From Hafnia alvei (GTDB lineage Bacteria > Pseudomonadota > Gammaproteobacteria > Enterobacterales > Enterobacteriaceae), in NCBI RefSeq assembly GCF_900095695.1, contig NZ_FMIQ01000026.1:111-64110 (forward strand): DNA of 64,000 bases. Direction: 5' to 3'. Positions within the stretch are counted from its first letter, which is position 1; each line of letters begins with the position of its first letter. Under the pieces are notes generated by a model. The model searched no databases. It was not told the DNA's origin and worked only from the letters and a program-made list of their open reading frames with translations. The translations under genes were made by a program, and so were the position numbers. Below, in pieces: positions 38,397 to 47,304 of the stretch.

Positions 38397-39096
38397 AAAG
38401 ACATATGACCTGCCTTGCTTAAACGAGGCATGGTTTGTTACCGGAACTGACACTGAAGTGGGAAAAACGGTCGTCAGTAGCGCGCTATTGGAAGCCGCGA
38501 CTCTGCAAGGAAAAGGCACGGTTGGATATAAACCCGTAGCTTCTGGCAGTGAATGGCATGAGGGAAAACTGCGAAACACCGATGCGCTTGCTTTACAAGC
38601 GGCCTCTTCAATATCTGTCAGCTATGAAGAAGTGAATCCGTATACTTTTGAAGAGCCAACGTCGCCACACATTATTAGCGCTGATGATAATCGACCGATC
38701 GAATTTGATGTGATGTCACAGGGGCTGATGGCGTTGCGCAAAAAGTCGAATTGGACGCTGGTAGAGGGCGCAGGAGGGTGGTTCACGCCGCTCAGTGAGA
38801 CCACGTCTTTTGCGCAATGGGTGATTCGAGAACAGCTTCCGGTGATCCTCGTTGTGGGCGTAAAACTTGGCTGTATTAATCACGCTTTGCTTACGGCACA
38901 GGCAGTTGCGCAATCTGGTTTAAGGTTGGGCGGGTGGGTGGCTAACTGTGTGGTAGAGCCAGGAAAACGCCATGCTGAATATATGGCAACGCTCAAGCGA
39001 TTATTACCCGCGCCATGCTTGGGTGAAATCCCCCATATCCCGCACGCCGATGCGAAAGCGTTCGCGGCATATTTGGATCTCTCTTCCCTGAATTAA
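38389..39096 (+). CDS. bioD: Dethiobiotin synthetase
   Basis: ATP-dependent carboxylase that closes the ureido ring of dethiobiotin. The 235 residues contain the P-loop VTGTDTEVGKTVVS, YKPVASGS and VEGAGGWFTPLS. A GTG start at 38389 (GGAG about ten bases upstream) overlaps bioC by 8 bp and gives an N-terminus some 12 residues longer than E. coli BioD. Last gene of the operon. Confidence 0.95.
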   Translation: MNEKTYDLPCLNEAWFVTGTDTEVGKTVVSSALLEAATLQGKGTVGYKPVASGSEWHEGKLRNTDALALQAASSISVSYEEVNPYTFEEPTSPHIISADDNRPIEFDVMSQGLMALRKKSNWTLVEGAGGWFTPLSETTSFAQWVIREQLPVILVVGVKLGCINHALLTAQAVAQSGLRLGGWVANCVVEPGKRHAEYMATLKRLLPAPCLGEIPHIPHADAKAFAAYLDLSSLN

Positions 39097-39106
39097 TGTA
39101 ATACAA

Positions 39107-39133
39107 CGCTACGCAAAACTATTTTGCGTAGCG
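39107..39133. repeat. Long perfect hairpin after bioD
   Basis: A 12-bp stem (39107-39118/39122-39133) with a 3-nt loop lies 10 bp past the bioD stop. The A/T part of the stem may supply a weak U-tract, but no run follows, so it may be a 3' end stabiliser or a terminator. Confidence 0.6.
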
Positions 39134-39204
39134 GATTCCAGTCTTCTTAACTCCCTCTGTTGGTCTGTTTTTATGTCGTGTATTTTGCTCTGACTTAAAT
39201 CAAG

Positions 39205-39220
39205 GTTGTCACTTGACAAC
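39205..39220. promoter_or_regulatory. Palindromic operator candidate before the HicA-like gene
   Basis: GTTGTCA-CT-TGACAAC is a perfect 7-bp inverted repeat that includes a TTGACA (39213-39218) able to act as a -35. It lies 33 bp before the start of the two-gene unit, where an autoregulatory antitoxin would bind. Confidence 0.55.
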
Positions 39221-39252
39221 TTAATGGTGTTTTTTTAAGCTTGGAGCAGAAA

Positions 39253-39501
39253 ATGAGCAGAGCGGCACATCCTAAAAAGGAAATTGAACAGGCGCTTAAT
39301 TTTGTTGAGTTGAACGGCTGGCGCATTGAAGTGGGCGGCAGTCATGCGTGGGGGAAAATGTATTGCCCCTATCCGCAGGAGAAGTGCCGTTGCGGTGAGT
39401 TTTGCATTACGTGCATTTGGTCTACGCCAAAGAATGCGGAAAACCATGCGCGCCAGTTAAAAAAAATCGTTGAGCATTGCGCTCATCACGCCAAGCAATA
39501 A
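39253..39501 (+). CDS. HicA-like small protein (candidate toxin)
   Basis: An 82-residue protein. Its core (EIEQALNFVELNGWRIEVG, then GGSHAWGKMYCPY) resembles the HicA double-stranded-RNA-binding fold, in which the His of the GSH motif is catalytic for mRNA cleavage. It adds a Cys-rich segment CRCGEFCITCIW not found in classical HicA, perhaps a metal site. GGAG lies seven bases before ATG 39253; an upstream TTG frame extension is less likely. It is followed 13 bp later by a DNA-binding gene. The toxin role is inferred from fold-level similarity and gene order. Confidence 0.7.
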   Translation: MSRAAHPKKEIEQALNFVELNGWRIEVGGSHAWGKMYCPYPQEKCRCGEFCITCIWSTPKNAENHARQLKKIVEHCAHHAKQ

Positions 39502-39514
39502 CTGAGGATAGAAC

Positions 39515-40045
39515 ATGAAGGATTATGAATTTACACTCATTTTTTCTTTGCCAGATCAGAATGATGAACCAGCAAACTATCTTGAGGTATTAGGCGCGGC
39601 AGGTTGCACCGATGCCACCATCGGTGTAGGGGGTGCTGGTCGTATTGCCATGAACTTTTGTCGCACGGCCGAGGATGCCAATGAGGCGATATCGACGGCT
39701 ATTCAAGATGTGTTGAGCGTAATGCCACATGCCGTACTGTGTGAGGCTGCGCCTGATTTTGTTGGCCTAACGGATATTGCCGAGCGTTTGGGTTTTTCTC
39801 GCCAAAATATGCGTAAATTAATGGAGCAAGGAGGGATTAGTTTCCCTGCCCCTCTGCATCAGGGGAAAACGTCCATTTGGCATCTTGCTAGCGTTCTGAC
39901 ATGGTTAAGAGATGTTAAAAACTACACTATAGACCCCCGGTTATTAGAGCTGGCAGCGGTCAATATGCAGTGCAATTTACATCGTGCCATCAACGAAGCT
40001 GATAGCGGTTTTCAGCGAGAGATTTCTGGCTGGCTAAGAAAATAG
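39515..40045 (+). CDS. HTH DNA-binding protein (candidate antitoxin)
   Basis: A 176-residue protein with an N-terminal alpha/beta domain (YEFTLIFSLPDQNDEPANYL, GCTDATIGVGGAGRIAMNF) of a HicB-like character, then a helix-turn-helix (FVGLTDIAERLGFSRQNMRKLMEQG, about 90-114) and a helical C-terminus. Start ATG 39515 has GAGGA seven bases upstream. Toxin-first order, the small gap and an upstream palindrome resemble hicAB loci, but the domain is not a standard HicB. It could instead be a plain regulator. Confidence 0.7.
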   Translation: MKDYEFTLIFSLPDQNDEPANYLEVLGAAGCTDATIGVGGAGRIAMNFCRTAEDANEAISTAIQDVLSVMPHAVLCEAAPDFVGLTDIAERLGFSRQNMRKLMEQGGISFPAPLHQGKTSIWHLASVLTWLRDVKNYTIDPRLLELAAVNMQCNLHRAINEADSGFQREISGWLRK

Positions 40046-40441
40046 CGGTTGAGAACACTGCAACCAAAAAGTCATTTCCCGTACAAAACATTAACAACAA
40101 AAGCATGAATGGATTCATTGTTTGAATCGCTGTTGGTCAATCTTAATAAGAGCGAATGAAACCCTAAAAAGAGAGCAAAAAAATGCTGATAAATTCCGCA
40201 CTATGGAGGTGCTCAAAAAAAACACAGCGGTGCAAGCATAGTTCATTAAGGGAATAAAAGATCAAGCGCTGAATCCTCGGATGACGAAATAAGTTACCCT
40301 AGCAAGCACTTTTGTTAGTGCGAATAAGTATATCAAAAAGAAAAAATAGCTAAAAAATTAACTAAAAAAAGGACTCCGGCATCGATTTACTGACAGATTG
40401 TCATTTTTCCGTAACTCAAGCGCCAAGCGGAGTGGTGCAAG

Positions 40442-40464
40442 TTATCCACTATTCCTGTGGATAA
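40442..40464. promoter_or_regulatory. Inverted pair of DnaA boxes upstream of uvrB
   Basis: TTATCCACT (40442-40450, one mismatch) and TGTGGATAA (40456-40464, perfect box on the minus strand) are 5 bp apart. The same arrangement, including the ATTCC spacer, is remembered from the E. coli uvrB upstream region. Confidence 0.75.
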
Positions 40465-40789
40465 CCTTGTGCATTAGGTTTAGAGAACTCCTCAAAGTCC
40501 AGAGCCAGAGCGGCTTTCGCACGCTTTGGTTGATATGATAACTATATTTTAAAACTGTTTTTATTCAATGGGTTATTTAAAATCAAGCACTAGATAAAGA
40601 ATCGCGTTGCGCAACAAAACGGCCTTGACAAGTGCAGGCTAAAAAAGTTAATTCGCGAGCCGCGTTGGGGATAAATGTCACCGGTAGGTGAAAATTGTAA
40701 AACGGATGTAATTTTAGGTTTTTGGCAGTTGTTTAAGGCGGTGACATAGCGTGGGGAAATATACAAAACGGTGCAGATAAGGTTTAAAG

Positions 40790-40811
40790 CTGGTTTTATA
40801 TCCAGTATCAT
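40790..40811 (+). promoter_or_regulatory. LexA (SOS) box and -10 of uvrB
   Basis: CTGGTTTTATATCCAG at 40790-40805 fits CTG-N10-CAG exactly and is directly followed by TATCAT (40806-40811) as -10. E. coli uvrB has the same LexA-over-promoter layout. Confidence 0.88.
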
Positions 40812-40997
40812 AGCTTTCCTCTTCTCGCAGTACGGTGAACGTGATTTTCTGATTGTGTGAAGAAATCCCTAGCAAGGGATATACAGAGTCAGTGGAAAAA
40901 TTGGGTAGGCCTTCCATAATCAATGTCGGACGATTAAGCATTCGAAAATGCCATGGCCCTTCTAAAAGACAAATGCATTTAAGCAAGGTATTGATTC

Positions 40998-43016
40998 ATG
41001 AGTAAAACGTTCAAATTGCATTCTGCATTCAAGCCAGACGGCGACCAGCCTGAGGCGATTCGTCGTTTAGAGGCAGGTTTAGAAAATGGTTTGGCACATC
41101 AAACGCTGCTGGGCGTAACGGGTTCAGGTAAGACGTTTACGATTGCCAATGTGATTGCCGATCTCAACCGTCCAACCATGGTCATGGCACCAAACAAAAC
41201 GTTGGCGGCACAGCTTTATGGCGAAATGAAGCAGTTTTTCCCAGAAAATGCCGTGGAATATTTTGTCTCCTATTACGACTATTACCAGCCTGAGGCCTAT
41301 GTACCGAGCTCGGATACCTTTATCGAGAAAGACTCCTCGGTAAACGAACATATTGAACAAATGCGGCTTTCAGCGACTAAAGCGCTACTTGAGCGCAAAG
41401 ATGTCATTGTTGTTGCTTCGGTTTCAGCTATTTACGGTTTGGGCGATCCTGATGCCTATCTGAAAATGATGCTGCATTTAACGCGCGGTATGATCATCGA
41501 TCAGCGAGCCATCTTACGTCGTTTATCCGAGCTACAATACGCGCGCAACGATCAGGCCTTTCAGCGCGGTACCTTCCGAGTTCGCGGTGAAGTGATTGAT
41601 ATTTTCCCCGCTGAATCTGAGGATGAAGCCCTACGCGTTGAGCTGTTTGATGAGGAAGTGGAACGCTTATCGCTGTTCGACCCATTAACAGGCCAGCTAA
41701 TCCAAGAAGTTCAGCGTTTTACCGTGTACCCCAAAACGCATTACGTAACGCCGCGTGAACGCATCTTGCAGGCGATGGAAGATATTAAGGTTGATTTGGC
41801 GGAGCGACGTAAGGTGCTGTTGGCCAACAACAAGCTGCTGGAAGAGCAGCGATTGACGCAGCGTACGCAGTTCGATCTCGAAATGATGAACGAATTAGGC
41901 TATTGCTCGGGCATTGAAAACTATTCTCGCTATCTCTCTGGGCGTAAGCCGGGTGAAGCTCCGCCAACGTTGTTTGATTATCTTCCTGCTGATGGACTGT
42001 TGGTGATTGATGAATCCCACGTAACCATTCCTCAAATTGGCGGTATGTACCGCGGCGACCGAGCACGTAAAGAGACGCTGGTGGAGTATGGATTCCGCCT
42101 CCCCTCGGCGCTTGATAACCGCCCAATGCGTTTTGAAGAGTTTGAGGCCTTGGCACCGCAAACCATCTATGTGTCTGCAACGCCAGGTAACTATGAGCTC
42201 GAAAAATCGGGTAGCGATATTGTCGATCAGGTTGTGCGCCCGACCGGTTTGCTTGATCCATTAATTGAGGTGCGCCCGGTTGCCACACAGGTTGACGATT
42301 TGCTCTCTGAAATTCGTATTCGTGAGGCAATTAATGAGCGTGTGCTGGTCACTACGTTGACCAAGCGAATGGCGGAGGACTTAACTGAATATCTCGACGA
42401 ACACGGCGTACGGGTTCGCTACCTGCATTCGGATATCGATACCGTTGAACGTGTGGAGATCATCCGCGATCTCCGTCTCGGTGAGTTTGATGTTCTGGTC
42501 GGTATCAACCTTCTTCGTGAGGGGCTCGATATGCCAGAGGTTTCTCTGGTCGCGATTTTAGATGCAGACAAAGAAGGCTTCCTGCGCTCAGAGCGTTCGC
42601 TGATTCAGACGATTGGCCGTGCGGCACGTAACCTGAATGGTAAAGCGATTCTTTATGGCGATCGCATCACCAACTCCATGGAGAAAGCGATTGGTGAAAC
42701 GGAGCGTCGTCGTGCAAAACAGGAAGCGTATAACCTTGAGCATGGCATCACACCACAGGCGCTGAATAAGAAAGTTTCCGATATTCTCCAACTGGGTGAA
42801 GCATCGTCACGCGGCAAAGGGAAGCATGGGCGAAGCAGTAAAGCCGCTGAGTCTTCTGCGGCCTATCAAGCGCTTTCGCCAAAACAGATCGAGCAGAAAA
42901 TTCGCGATCTGGAAGCACAGATGTATAAACATGCTCAGAACCTTGAGTTTGAAGAGGCGGCGAGCCTGAGGGACGATATTCAGGCGTTGCGCGATCAGTT
43001 CATTGCGATGTCTTAA
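40998..43016 (+). CDS. uvrB: UvrABC excinuclease subunit B
   Basis: Damage-verifying ATPase of nucleotide excision repair. The 672 residues match E. coli UvrB (673). Walker [11 protein letters not shown], the beta-hairpin [21 protein letters not shown], helicase motif II VIDESH, IGRAARN motif VI, and the C-terminal UVR domain ([19 protein letters not shown]) that contacts UvrC are all present. SOS-regulated through the LexA box about 190 bp upstream. Confidence 0.98.
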   Translation: MSKTFKLHSAFKPDGDQPEAIRRLEAGLENGLAHQTLLGVTGSGKTFTIANVIADLNRPTMVMAPNKTLAAQLYGEMKQFFPENAVEYFVSYYDYYQPEAYVPSSDTFIEKDSSVNEHIEQMRLSATKALLERKDVIVVASVSAIYGLGDPDAYLKMMLHLTRGMIIDQRAILRRLSELQYARNDQAFQRGTFRVRGEVIDIFPAESEDEALRVELFDEEVERLSLFDPLTGQLIQEVQRFTVYPKTHYVTPRERILQAMEDIKVDLAERRKVLLANNKLLEEQRLTQRTQFDLEMMNELGYCSGIENYSRYLSGRKPGEAPPTLFDYLPADGLLVIDESHVTIPQIGGMYRGDRARKETLVEYGFRLPSALDNRPMRFEEFEALAPQTIYVSATPGNYELEKSGSDIVDQVVRPTGLLDPLIEVRPVATQVDDLLSEIRIREAINERVLVTTLTKRMAEDLTEYLDEHGVRVRYLHSDIDTVERVEIIRDLRLGEFDVLVGINLLREGLDMPEVSLVAILDADKEGFLRSERSLIQTIGRAARNLNGKAILYGDRITNSMEKAIGETERRRAKQEAYNLEHGITPQALNKKVSDILQLGEASSRGKGKHGRSSKAAESSAAYQALSPKQIEQKIRDLEAQMYKHAQNLEFEEAASLRDDIQALRDQFIAMS

Positions 43017-43025
43017 TACCCATAA

Positions 43026-43056
43026 AGCCGCTGGGCACTTCAATATGCCAGCGGCT
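43026..43056 (+). terminator. Hairpin after uvrB
   Basis: AGCCGCTGG/CCAGCGGCT with a CA/TG extension lies 10 bp after the uvrB stop; only TTG follows, so termination is probable but not typical. Confidence 0.55.
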
Positions 43057-43135
43057 TGCACTCTCAGGCCGCAGTCAGTATGGTGTGCGAAAATTTTTTA
43101 AACTCGTAAAGAGTCCATTGCCGACAGGAATTTTC

Positions 43136-43432
43136 ATGAACGCCCAAACTTCTAAAGACCCTTTGCATGGCATCACGCTGGAAGCTTTGCTGACATCACT
43201 GGTGGAGCGTTATGGCTGGGCTGAGTTGGCGAAGATTATCAGCATTAACTGCTTCAAAAGCGATCCCAGCATTAAATCTAGCCTGAAGTTTTTGCGTCGC
43301 ACCCCATGGGCTCGGCAAAAAGTGGAAGAGCTGTATATTGATTCACTGGCGGACACTCCTGCTGCCAGCCAAGAGGCCCAAGTCTCGGAGCCAAATCCTT
43401 GGGGTAAATGGGAAGAGAAGAAACCCTCTTAA
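43136..43432 (+). CDS. VF530 family (DUF2132) DNA-binding protein
   Basis: A 98-residue protein whose core ([21 protein letters not shown], then [32 protein letters not shown]) is the conserved VF530 domain, a small helical fold reported as DNA-binding. The biological role is unknown. ATG 43136 follows AGGA by seven bases; the frame extends 17 codons upstream without support. The tail [11 protein letters not shown] is typical of the family. Confidence 0.88.
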   Translation: MNAQTSKDPLHGITLEALLTSLVERYGWAELAKIISINCFKSDPSIKSSLKFLRRTPWARQKVEELYIDSLADTPAASQEAQVSEPNPWGKWEEKKPS

Positions 43433-43463
43433 AACCGCTTATTTTGAATAAGACGAGTTTGGT

Positions 43464-43492
43464 CTGTCATCCTCCAGCGCAGAGGATGACAG
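43464..43492. terminator. Hairpin between convergent genes
   Basis: CTGTCATCCT/AGGATGACAG, a 10-bp stem with a 9-nt loop, lies between the VF530 gene and the oxidoreductase gene. The T-run is weak on both sides. Confidence 0.55.
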
Positions 43493-43501
43493 CTTTAAAA
43501 A

Positions 43502-44038
43502 TCAGTCGGCGTTTTGTAATTCATGGATTCTGCTCAGTAATCCATTCACACCAGTATCAATTAATTGATCGGTAATATCGTTGGCACCCTGAATCAAATA
43601 CGGATCTAGCCAATGCATGCCAACCAAATGACTCATGTTGTTAAACGGTAATAAAAGGCTTTCAACAGGGTAGCGGTTGTACCCCTCGGCGGTGTACGCC
43701 TGCGCATTACCTCCTGTAGAGGTCGCGATCATCAGCGATTTGCCATGTAATGCGTTACCTTGGCTGCCATAGGCAAAACCATAAGTTAATACGGCATCTT
43801 GCCACTCTTTTAAAATCGCCGGAGAGCTATACCAATAGAAGGGGAAGAGCATCACCACAATATCGTGCTCAACGAGCAATTTTTGTTCGCGTTCTACGTC
43901 GATGTTGTAATCAGGATAGTGACGCATAAGCTCATTCACCGTGACGTTTTTCTGAGTTTTCAATGCATCAATCGCAGCATGGCTGATGCGTGATTGGTCG
44001 GGAAAACGATGCGCAGCTAATACCAGCACTTTTTTCAT
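43502..44038 (-). CDS. NAD(P)H-dependent flavin oxidoreductase, KefF/MdaB-like
   Basis: A 178-residue flavodoxin-fold protein of the NQO1/KefF/YwrO family that reduces quinones or other acceptors with NAD(P)H. VLAAHRFPDQSRISHA binds the FMN/FAD phosphate, MLFPFYWYSSPAILKEWQDAVL is the flavin ring loop with the WxxP-type signature, and ATSTGGNAQAY is the second loop. It is divergent from a LysR regulator that probably controls it. No kefC is nearby, so a potassium-channel role is unlikely. Confidence 0.88.
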   Translation of the reverse strand: MKKVLVLAAHRFPDQSRISHAAIDALKTQKNVTVNELMRHYPDYNIDVEREQKLLVEHDIVVMLFPFYWYSSPAILKEWQDAVLTYGFAYGSQGNALHGKSLMIATSTGGNAQAYTAEGYNRYPVESLLLPFNNMSHLVGMHWLDPYLIQGANDITDQLIDTGVNGLLSRIHELQNAD

Positions 44039-44164
44039 AGATTTTCTCTTGTGATTTCAATGATAGCGAGATGATAACGTTCGCGATGTGGGTATTTTTT
44101 CATTTCTTTGCGCGGTGGTGTAGCCTGTAAAACAGTAAATCTGTTTCAACCTAAGGTTAAAAGC

Positions 44165-45052
44165 ATGGCATTGCCTGTAGACGTATATCGATTAATCCCC
44201 GCTTTTTTGGCCTCGGCAGAGGCGCAAAGCTTTTCCGCCGCGGCGCGTCAATTGGGCATTAGCGCAGCGGCGGTGAGTAAGAATGTTCGGGCATTAGAAA
44301 TGCGTTTAAATATTCGCTTATTTGCGCGCAACACGCATTTTGTCATGCTGACGGAAGAGGGGGCGGATTTTCGCCGTCGGATAACGCCATTATGGCAGGC
44401 TTTAAATCAGGAATTAGACGATCGAAAGCTGAGTGAAGAACCCTCAGGGTTAGTTCGCGTGAGCGTAATCCCCGGTTTTGGTCGCCATCGACTGATGCCA
44501 CTACTCCCTCTATTCAGTCAACGCTTTCCTAAGGTGACCATCGATCTCGAGATGGAGCCGCGTTTAGTGAATCTTATCGGTGAGAATATAGATGTGGCGA
44601 TTGGCCAACGCACCGCCACCGACAGCCGATTGGTGGGGCGTGAAATGTGTATGGCCTACAGCAAAATGGCGGCATCTCCTGAGTATTTAGCGCGTTTTGG
44701 CACGCCACAAACGCTAGGCGATCTCCTCTCGCATTGCCGCCTGATACATCGAAATTCAGGTAGCGGAAAGCTGATGACGTGGTGGGATCACGAAGGCAGC
44801 GTGAACGAGCAGCAAGCGTCATTTATTGCCACATCGCCAGACTGTTTGGTGGATGCAGCGCTAAGTCATATGGGTATTGTGTGTTTGGCGGATTGGTATC
44901 TTGAGGAACACTTTCGCAGTGGGCGTTTAATACCGATTCTGGAGCCTTTTTGGCCGCAAGCGCGTTCCATGCATATCTGGTATCCCTCGGCGGATTTGCC
45001 GCCAAGGGTCAGAGCGTGGGTTGACTTTGTGTTAACCCATTTCCCTGCGTGA
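44165..45052 (+). CDS. LysR-family transcriptional regulator
   Basis: A 295-residue regulator with an N-terminal HTH (FLASAEAQSFSAAARQLGISAAAVSKNVRALE, about 13-43) and a type 2 periplasmic-binding-like effector domain. AAGG lies before ATG 44165. It is divergent from the quinone-reductase-like gene over about 126 bp, the usual layout for a LysR activator and its target, so redox or quinone stress is a likely signal (inference). Confidence 0.88.
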   Translation: MALPVDVYRLIPAFLASAEAQSFSAAARQLGISAAAVSKNVRALEMRLNIRLFARNTHFVMLTEEGADFRRRITPLWQALNQELDDRKLSEEPSGLVRVSVIPGFGRHRLMPLLPLFSQRFPKVTIDLEMEPRLVNLIGENIDVAIGQRTATDSRLVGREMCMAYSKMAASPEYLARFGTPQTLGDLLSHCRLIHRNSGSGKLMTWWDHEGSVNEQQASFIATSPDCLVDAALSHMGIVCLADWYLEEHFRSGRLIPILEPFWPQARSMHIWYPSADLPPRVRAWVDFVLTHFPA

Positions 45053-45061
45053 AAGTAGGCG

Positions 45062-45490
45062 TTACTGACGCATGCTGATTGCCATACGGTTGAAGGCGTT
45101 CATGAGGCTAATGGCAAAAGTTAAGTCAGCAATTTCAGTATCGTTAAAGTGTTCTTTCAACGTCGCAAATAATTCATCCGATGTTCCGCAGTATGAAATA
45201 TGCGTAACAGCTTCAGCCCAATCTAACGCCGCACGTTCACGCGCGTCGAACGCTTCTGCCATACGCCAACCAGATAAAACATCCATTTTATGTTGGCTGT
45301 AACCGGCTTTACGCAGCGCCGTGCTGTGCATATCCAAGCAAAATGCGCAGCCGTTGATCTGGGAAATACGCAGGTAAACAAGTTCAACCAGATGGCCTAA
45401 TGAGCTTTTGCTTAATGCCATGCTGGTTTGAATTAAGCCGTTGTAGGCCTCAGGGGAAAGTTTGCCGTAGGCGAGACGCAGATGTGACAT
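45062..45490 (-). CDS. AhpD-like/carboxymuconolactone decarboxylase family protein
   Basis: A 142-residue helical protein with the AhpD-type redox motif INGCAFCLDMH (CxxCxxxH), which suggests a peroxidase or disulfide-relay activity. LSGWRMAEAFDARERAALDWAEAV is typical of the family. ATG 45490 has GGAG seven bases upstream. It is divergent from the MocR regulator, its probable controller. Confidence 0.9.
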   Translation of the reverse strand: MSHLRLAYGKLSPEAYNGLIQTSMALSKSSLGHLVELVYLRISQINGCAFCLDMHSTALRKAGYSQHKMDVLSGWRMAEAFDARERAALDWAEAVTHISYCGTSDELFATLKEHFNDTEIADLTFAISLMNAFNRMAISMRQ

Positions 45491-45567
45491 GTTTATTCTC
45501 CGTAAAATACATTTGAACAGCACCAAAGAGCATCGCTGTCATGGTTTGATAAAGCGACTTTACGCTC

Positions 45568-45595
45568 AATATGGCCTAGTATATAGAGCCATATT
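45568..45595. promoter_or_regulatory. MocR operator candidate
   Basis: AATATGGC-N12-GCCATATT is a perfect 8-bp inverted repeat in the 129-bp divergent region; a related TAGGCCAT element overlaps the regulator start (45610-45617). MocR proteins usually bind such repeats near their own start. Confidence 0.55.
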
Positions 45596-45619
45596 ATTAC
45601 TATTTTTATAGGCCATGTT

Positions 45620-47071
45620 ATGGCGGCACCTCATCCTTTCCTCGTCGTTGACCATTCAGCAAAAGAGCCAATTTATCGCCAAATTTATCAACGTATTAAG
45701 ATGGCGATTGCCGATGGGGTACTGGCTCCAGGTGAGCGGTTGCCTTCACTGCGTGGTTTGGCCAGCGATTTAAACGTTGCCCGTGGCACCGTTGAGGCCG
45801 CTTATGGATTGCTGAGCGGTGAAGGATATATCGAAAATAGCCAACAGGGCGGAACGCGGGTTTCTCGGCGGCTAAATATGGCGAAAAACATTGAGATACC
45901 TAAACCGATATTAGAAACACCTCGCCATGCCGGTATGCCTTTGCCTTCTTCACAGCTGTTGCCGTTTCAACTTGGCGCACCTGCTTTGGATGCATTTCCT
46001 TTAGGACAATGGAACCGTCTATTAAGTCAGTGCGCGCGCCAGACCCGGCGGGAAGAGCTCTCTCATCCTGCACCTCAAGGTTTTCTTGCGCTGCGGGAGG
46101 CGTTAGCCGGATATTTGCACATCTCGCGCGGTATTCGCTGCGCGGCGCATCAGATATTTATCGCGGCAGGATATCGTTCTGTACTGTCACTGATTGCAAA
46201 TGCCTTATTAAAACGCGGGGATGAAGTTTGGTTAGAAGAACCCTGTTTTCCGTTCCCGTGGCATGTGTTGCAAGATTTTGGTGTTAGTACCGTGCCTATC
46301 CCGGTTGATGAGCAGGGGTTGTGCGTGGAAAAAGGCGTGCGCGATCATCCACAGGCACGCGCAGCGCTGGTGACGCCAGCACATCAAAGCCCGCTTGGTT
46401 TAGGACTTAGCCTGCCACGACGCATGCAGCTTTTAGCGTGGGCGCAACGCCAGCAAAGCTGGATCATTGAAGATGACTATGACGGCGAATTTCACTACCA
46501 AGGGCATCCGCTACCGGCGCTGAAAAGCTTAGATCAGCTGGAGCGCGTGCTGTACGTCGGCACTTTTAGCAAGGTGCTATTTCCGGGTTTGCGTATTGCT
46601 TATGTGGTGGTGCCGGAATCTCTACTACCTCAATTTCATCAGACTATGCGAACGTATCCCTGTGTGTGTCCCACGCTCATGCAGGCTACTACCGCGCAGT
46701 TTATTTATTCTGGGCAGTTTTATCGTCATCTAAAAAAAATGCGAAGTTTGTATGCTCAACGCCGAATTTGGCTGGTGCAGGCATTACAACGACAGACGCG
46801 TTATCGGCTAACCACCGAGCTTCAGGCTGGCGGTATGCATTTGCTGGTGCGGTTACCCGAATGTTTCGATGATGCTTTGGTTGAAAGAGAGGCGCGGGTA
46901 CAGGGGCTTGCGTTGGAGGCACTCAGCGTTTGGTATCATGGCGCTGAAAATTCTTCTCACGGACTAATATTAGGATTTACCAACGTTGAGAGCGAAGCAA
47001 TGGCACGGCAATGGGTGGAATTATTGTTGAATGTGCTGGCGCGTTGTTCTCCCGTTGCGAGTGAGCGCTGA
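45620..47071 (+). CDS. MocR/PdxR-type GntR regulator with aminotransferase domain
   Basis: A 483-residue two-domain regulator. The N-terminal GntR winged HTH (PIYRQIYQRIKMAIADGVLAPGERLPSLRGLA, about 17-50) is followed by a fold-type I aminotransferase domain that binds PLP through the lysine of YVGTFSKVLFPGLRIAYVV; IIEDDYDGEF is the preceding PLP-site Asp. The target is likely the divergent AhpD-like gene rather than pdxST, which is not present. Its stop codon lies within the first copy of the 31-bp repeat that bounds the cyclase islet. Confidence 0.9.
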   Translation: MAAPHPFLVVDHSAKEPIYRQIYQRIKMAIADGVLAPGERLPSLRGLASDLNVARGTVEAAYGLLSGEGYIENSQQGGTRVSRRLNMAKNIEIPKPILETPRHAGMPLPSSQLLPFQLGAPALDAFPLGQWNRLLSQCARQTRREELSHPAPQGFLALREALAGYLHISRGIRCAAHQIFIAAGYRSVLSLIANALLKRGDEVWLEEPCFPFPWHVLQDFGVSTVPIPVDEQGLCVEKGVRDHPQARAALVTPAHQSPLGLGLSLPRRMQLLAWAQRQQSWIIEDDYDGEFHYQGHPLPALKSLDQLERVLYVGTFSKVLFPGLRIAYVVVPESLLPQFHQTMRTYPCVCPTLMQATTAQFIYSGQFYRHLKKMRSLYAQRRIWLVQALQRQTRYRLTTELQAGGMHLLVRLPECFDDALVEREARVQGLALEALSVWYHGAENSSHGLILGFTNVESEAMARQWVELLLNVLARCSPVASER

Positions 47072-47097
47072 ACTCAGTACCATTTGCGCCTCAAATT
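47067..47097 (+). repeat. Left direct repeat of the cyclase islet
   Basis: 31 bp identical to 48927-48957, an exact offset of 1860 bp, with weaker identity extending left to about 47052. It begins in the last codon of mocR. This copy lacks the right arm of the hairpin that is intact in the other copy. Confidence 0.9.
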
Positions 47098-47304
47098 ATA
47101 TTTACTAATTAGTGCTAAATGTTTTTTATATCATCTTTAAATAAAACAAATCGCTATATTTATTAACCTTTATTTTTAATTATTTTTTTAACAAAAACAG
47201 TGGATTGAGATATATTTAAATAAAATAAGAAATATCCCTGAATAGTATCTTAGTTCAGATAGAGTTAGATTTAGTTAACCTTTATTAAATAGTGAAAATA
47301 TCTT

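Larger units (their letters stand above)
40046..40997. other. Long non-coding region upstream of uvrB
   Basis: About 950 bp without a gene I can support. The left 390 bp are A-rich and show only weak hairpins (GCAC...GTGC near 40305). The right part carries a DnaA-box pair (40442-40464), the LexA box and -10 of uvrB (40790-40811), and a leader of about 180 nt before the start. Two minus-strand frames here lack ribosome sites and family resemblance. Confidence 0.6.

Noticed and set aside
40552..40567. CTGTTTTTATTCAATG as a LexA box for uvrB
   Set aside because: The right half does not fit CAG; the site at 40790-40805 fits exactly.
40590..40986. Two overlapping minus-strand frames upstream of uvrB
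   Set aside because: They cross the LexA box and promoter, have no ribosome sites and look unlike any protein I know.
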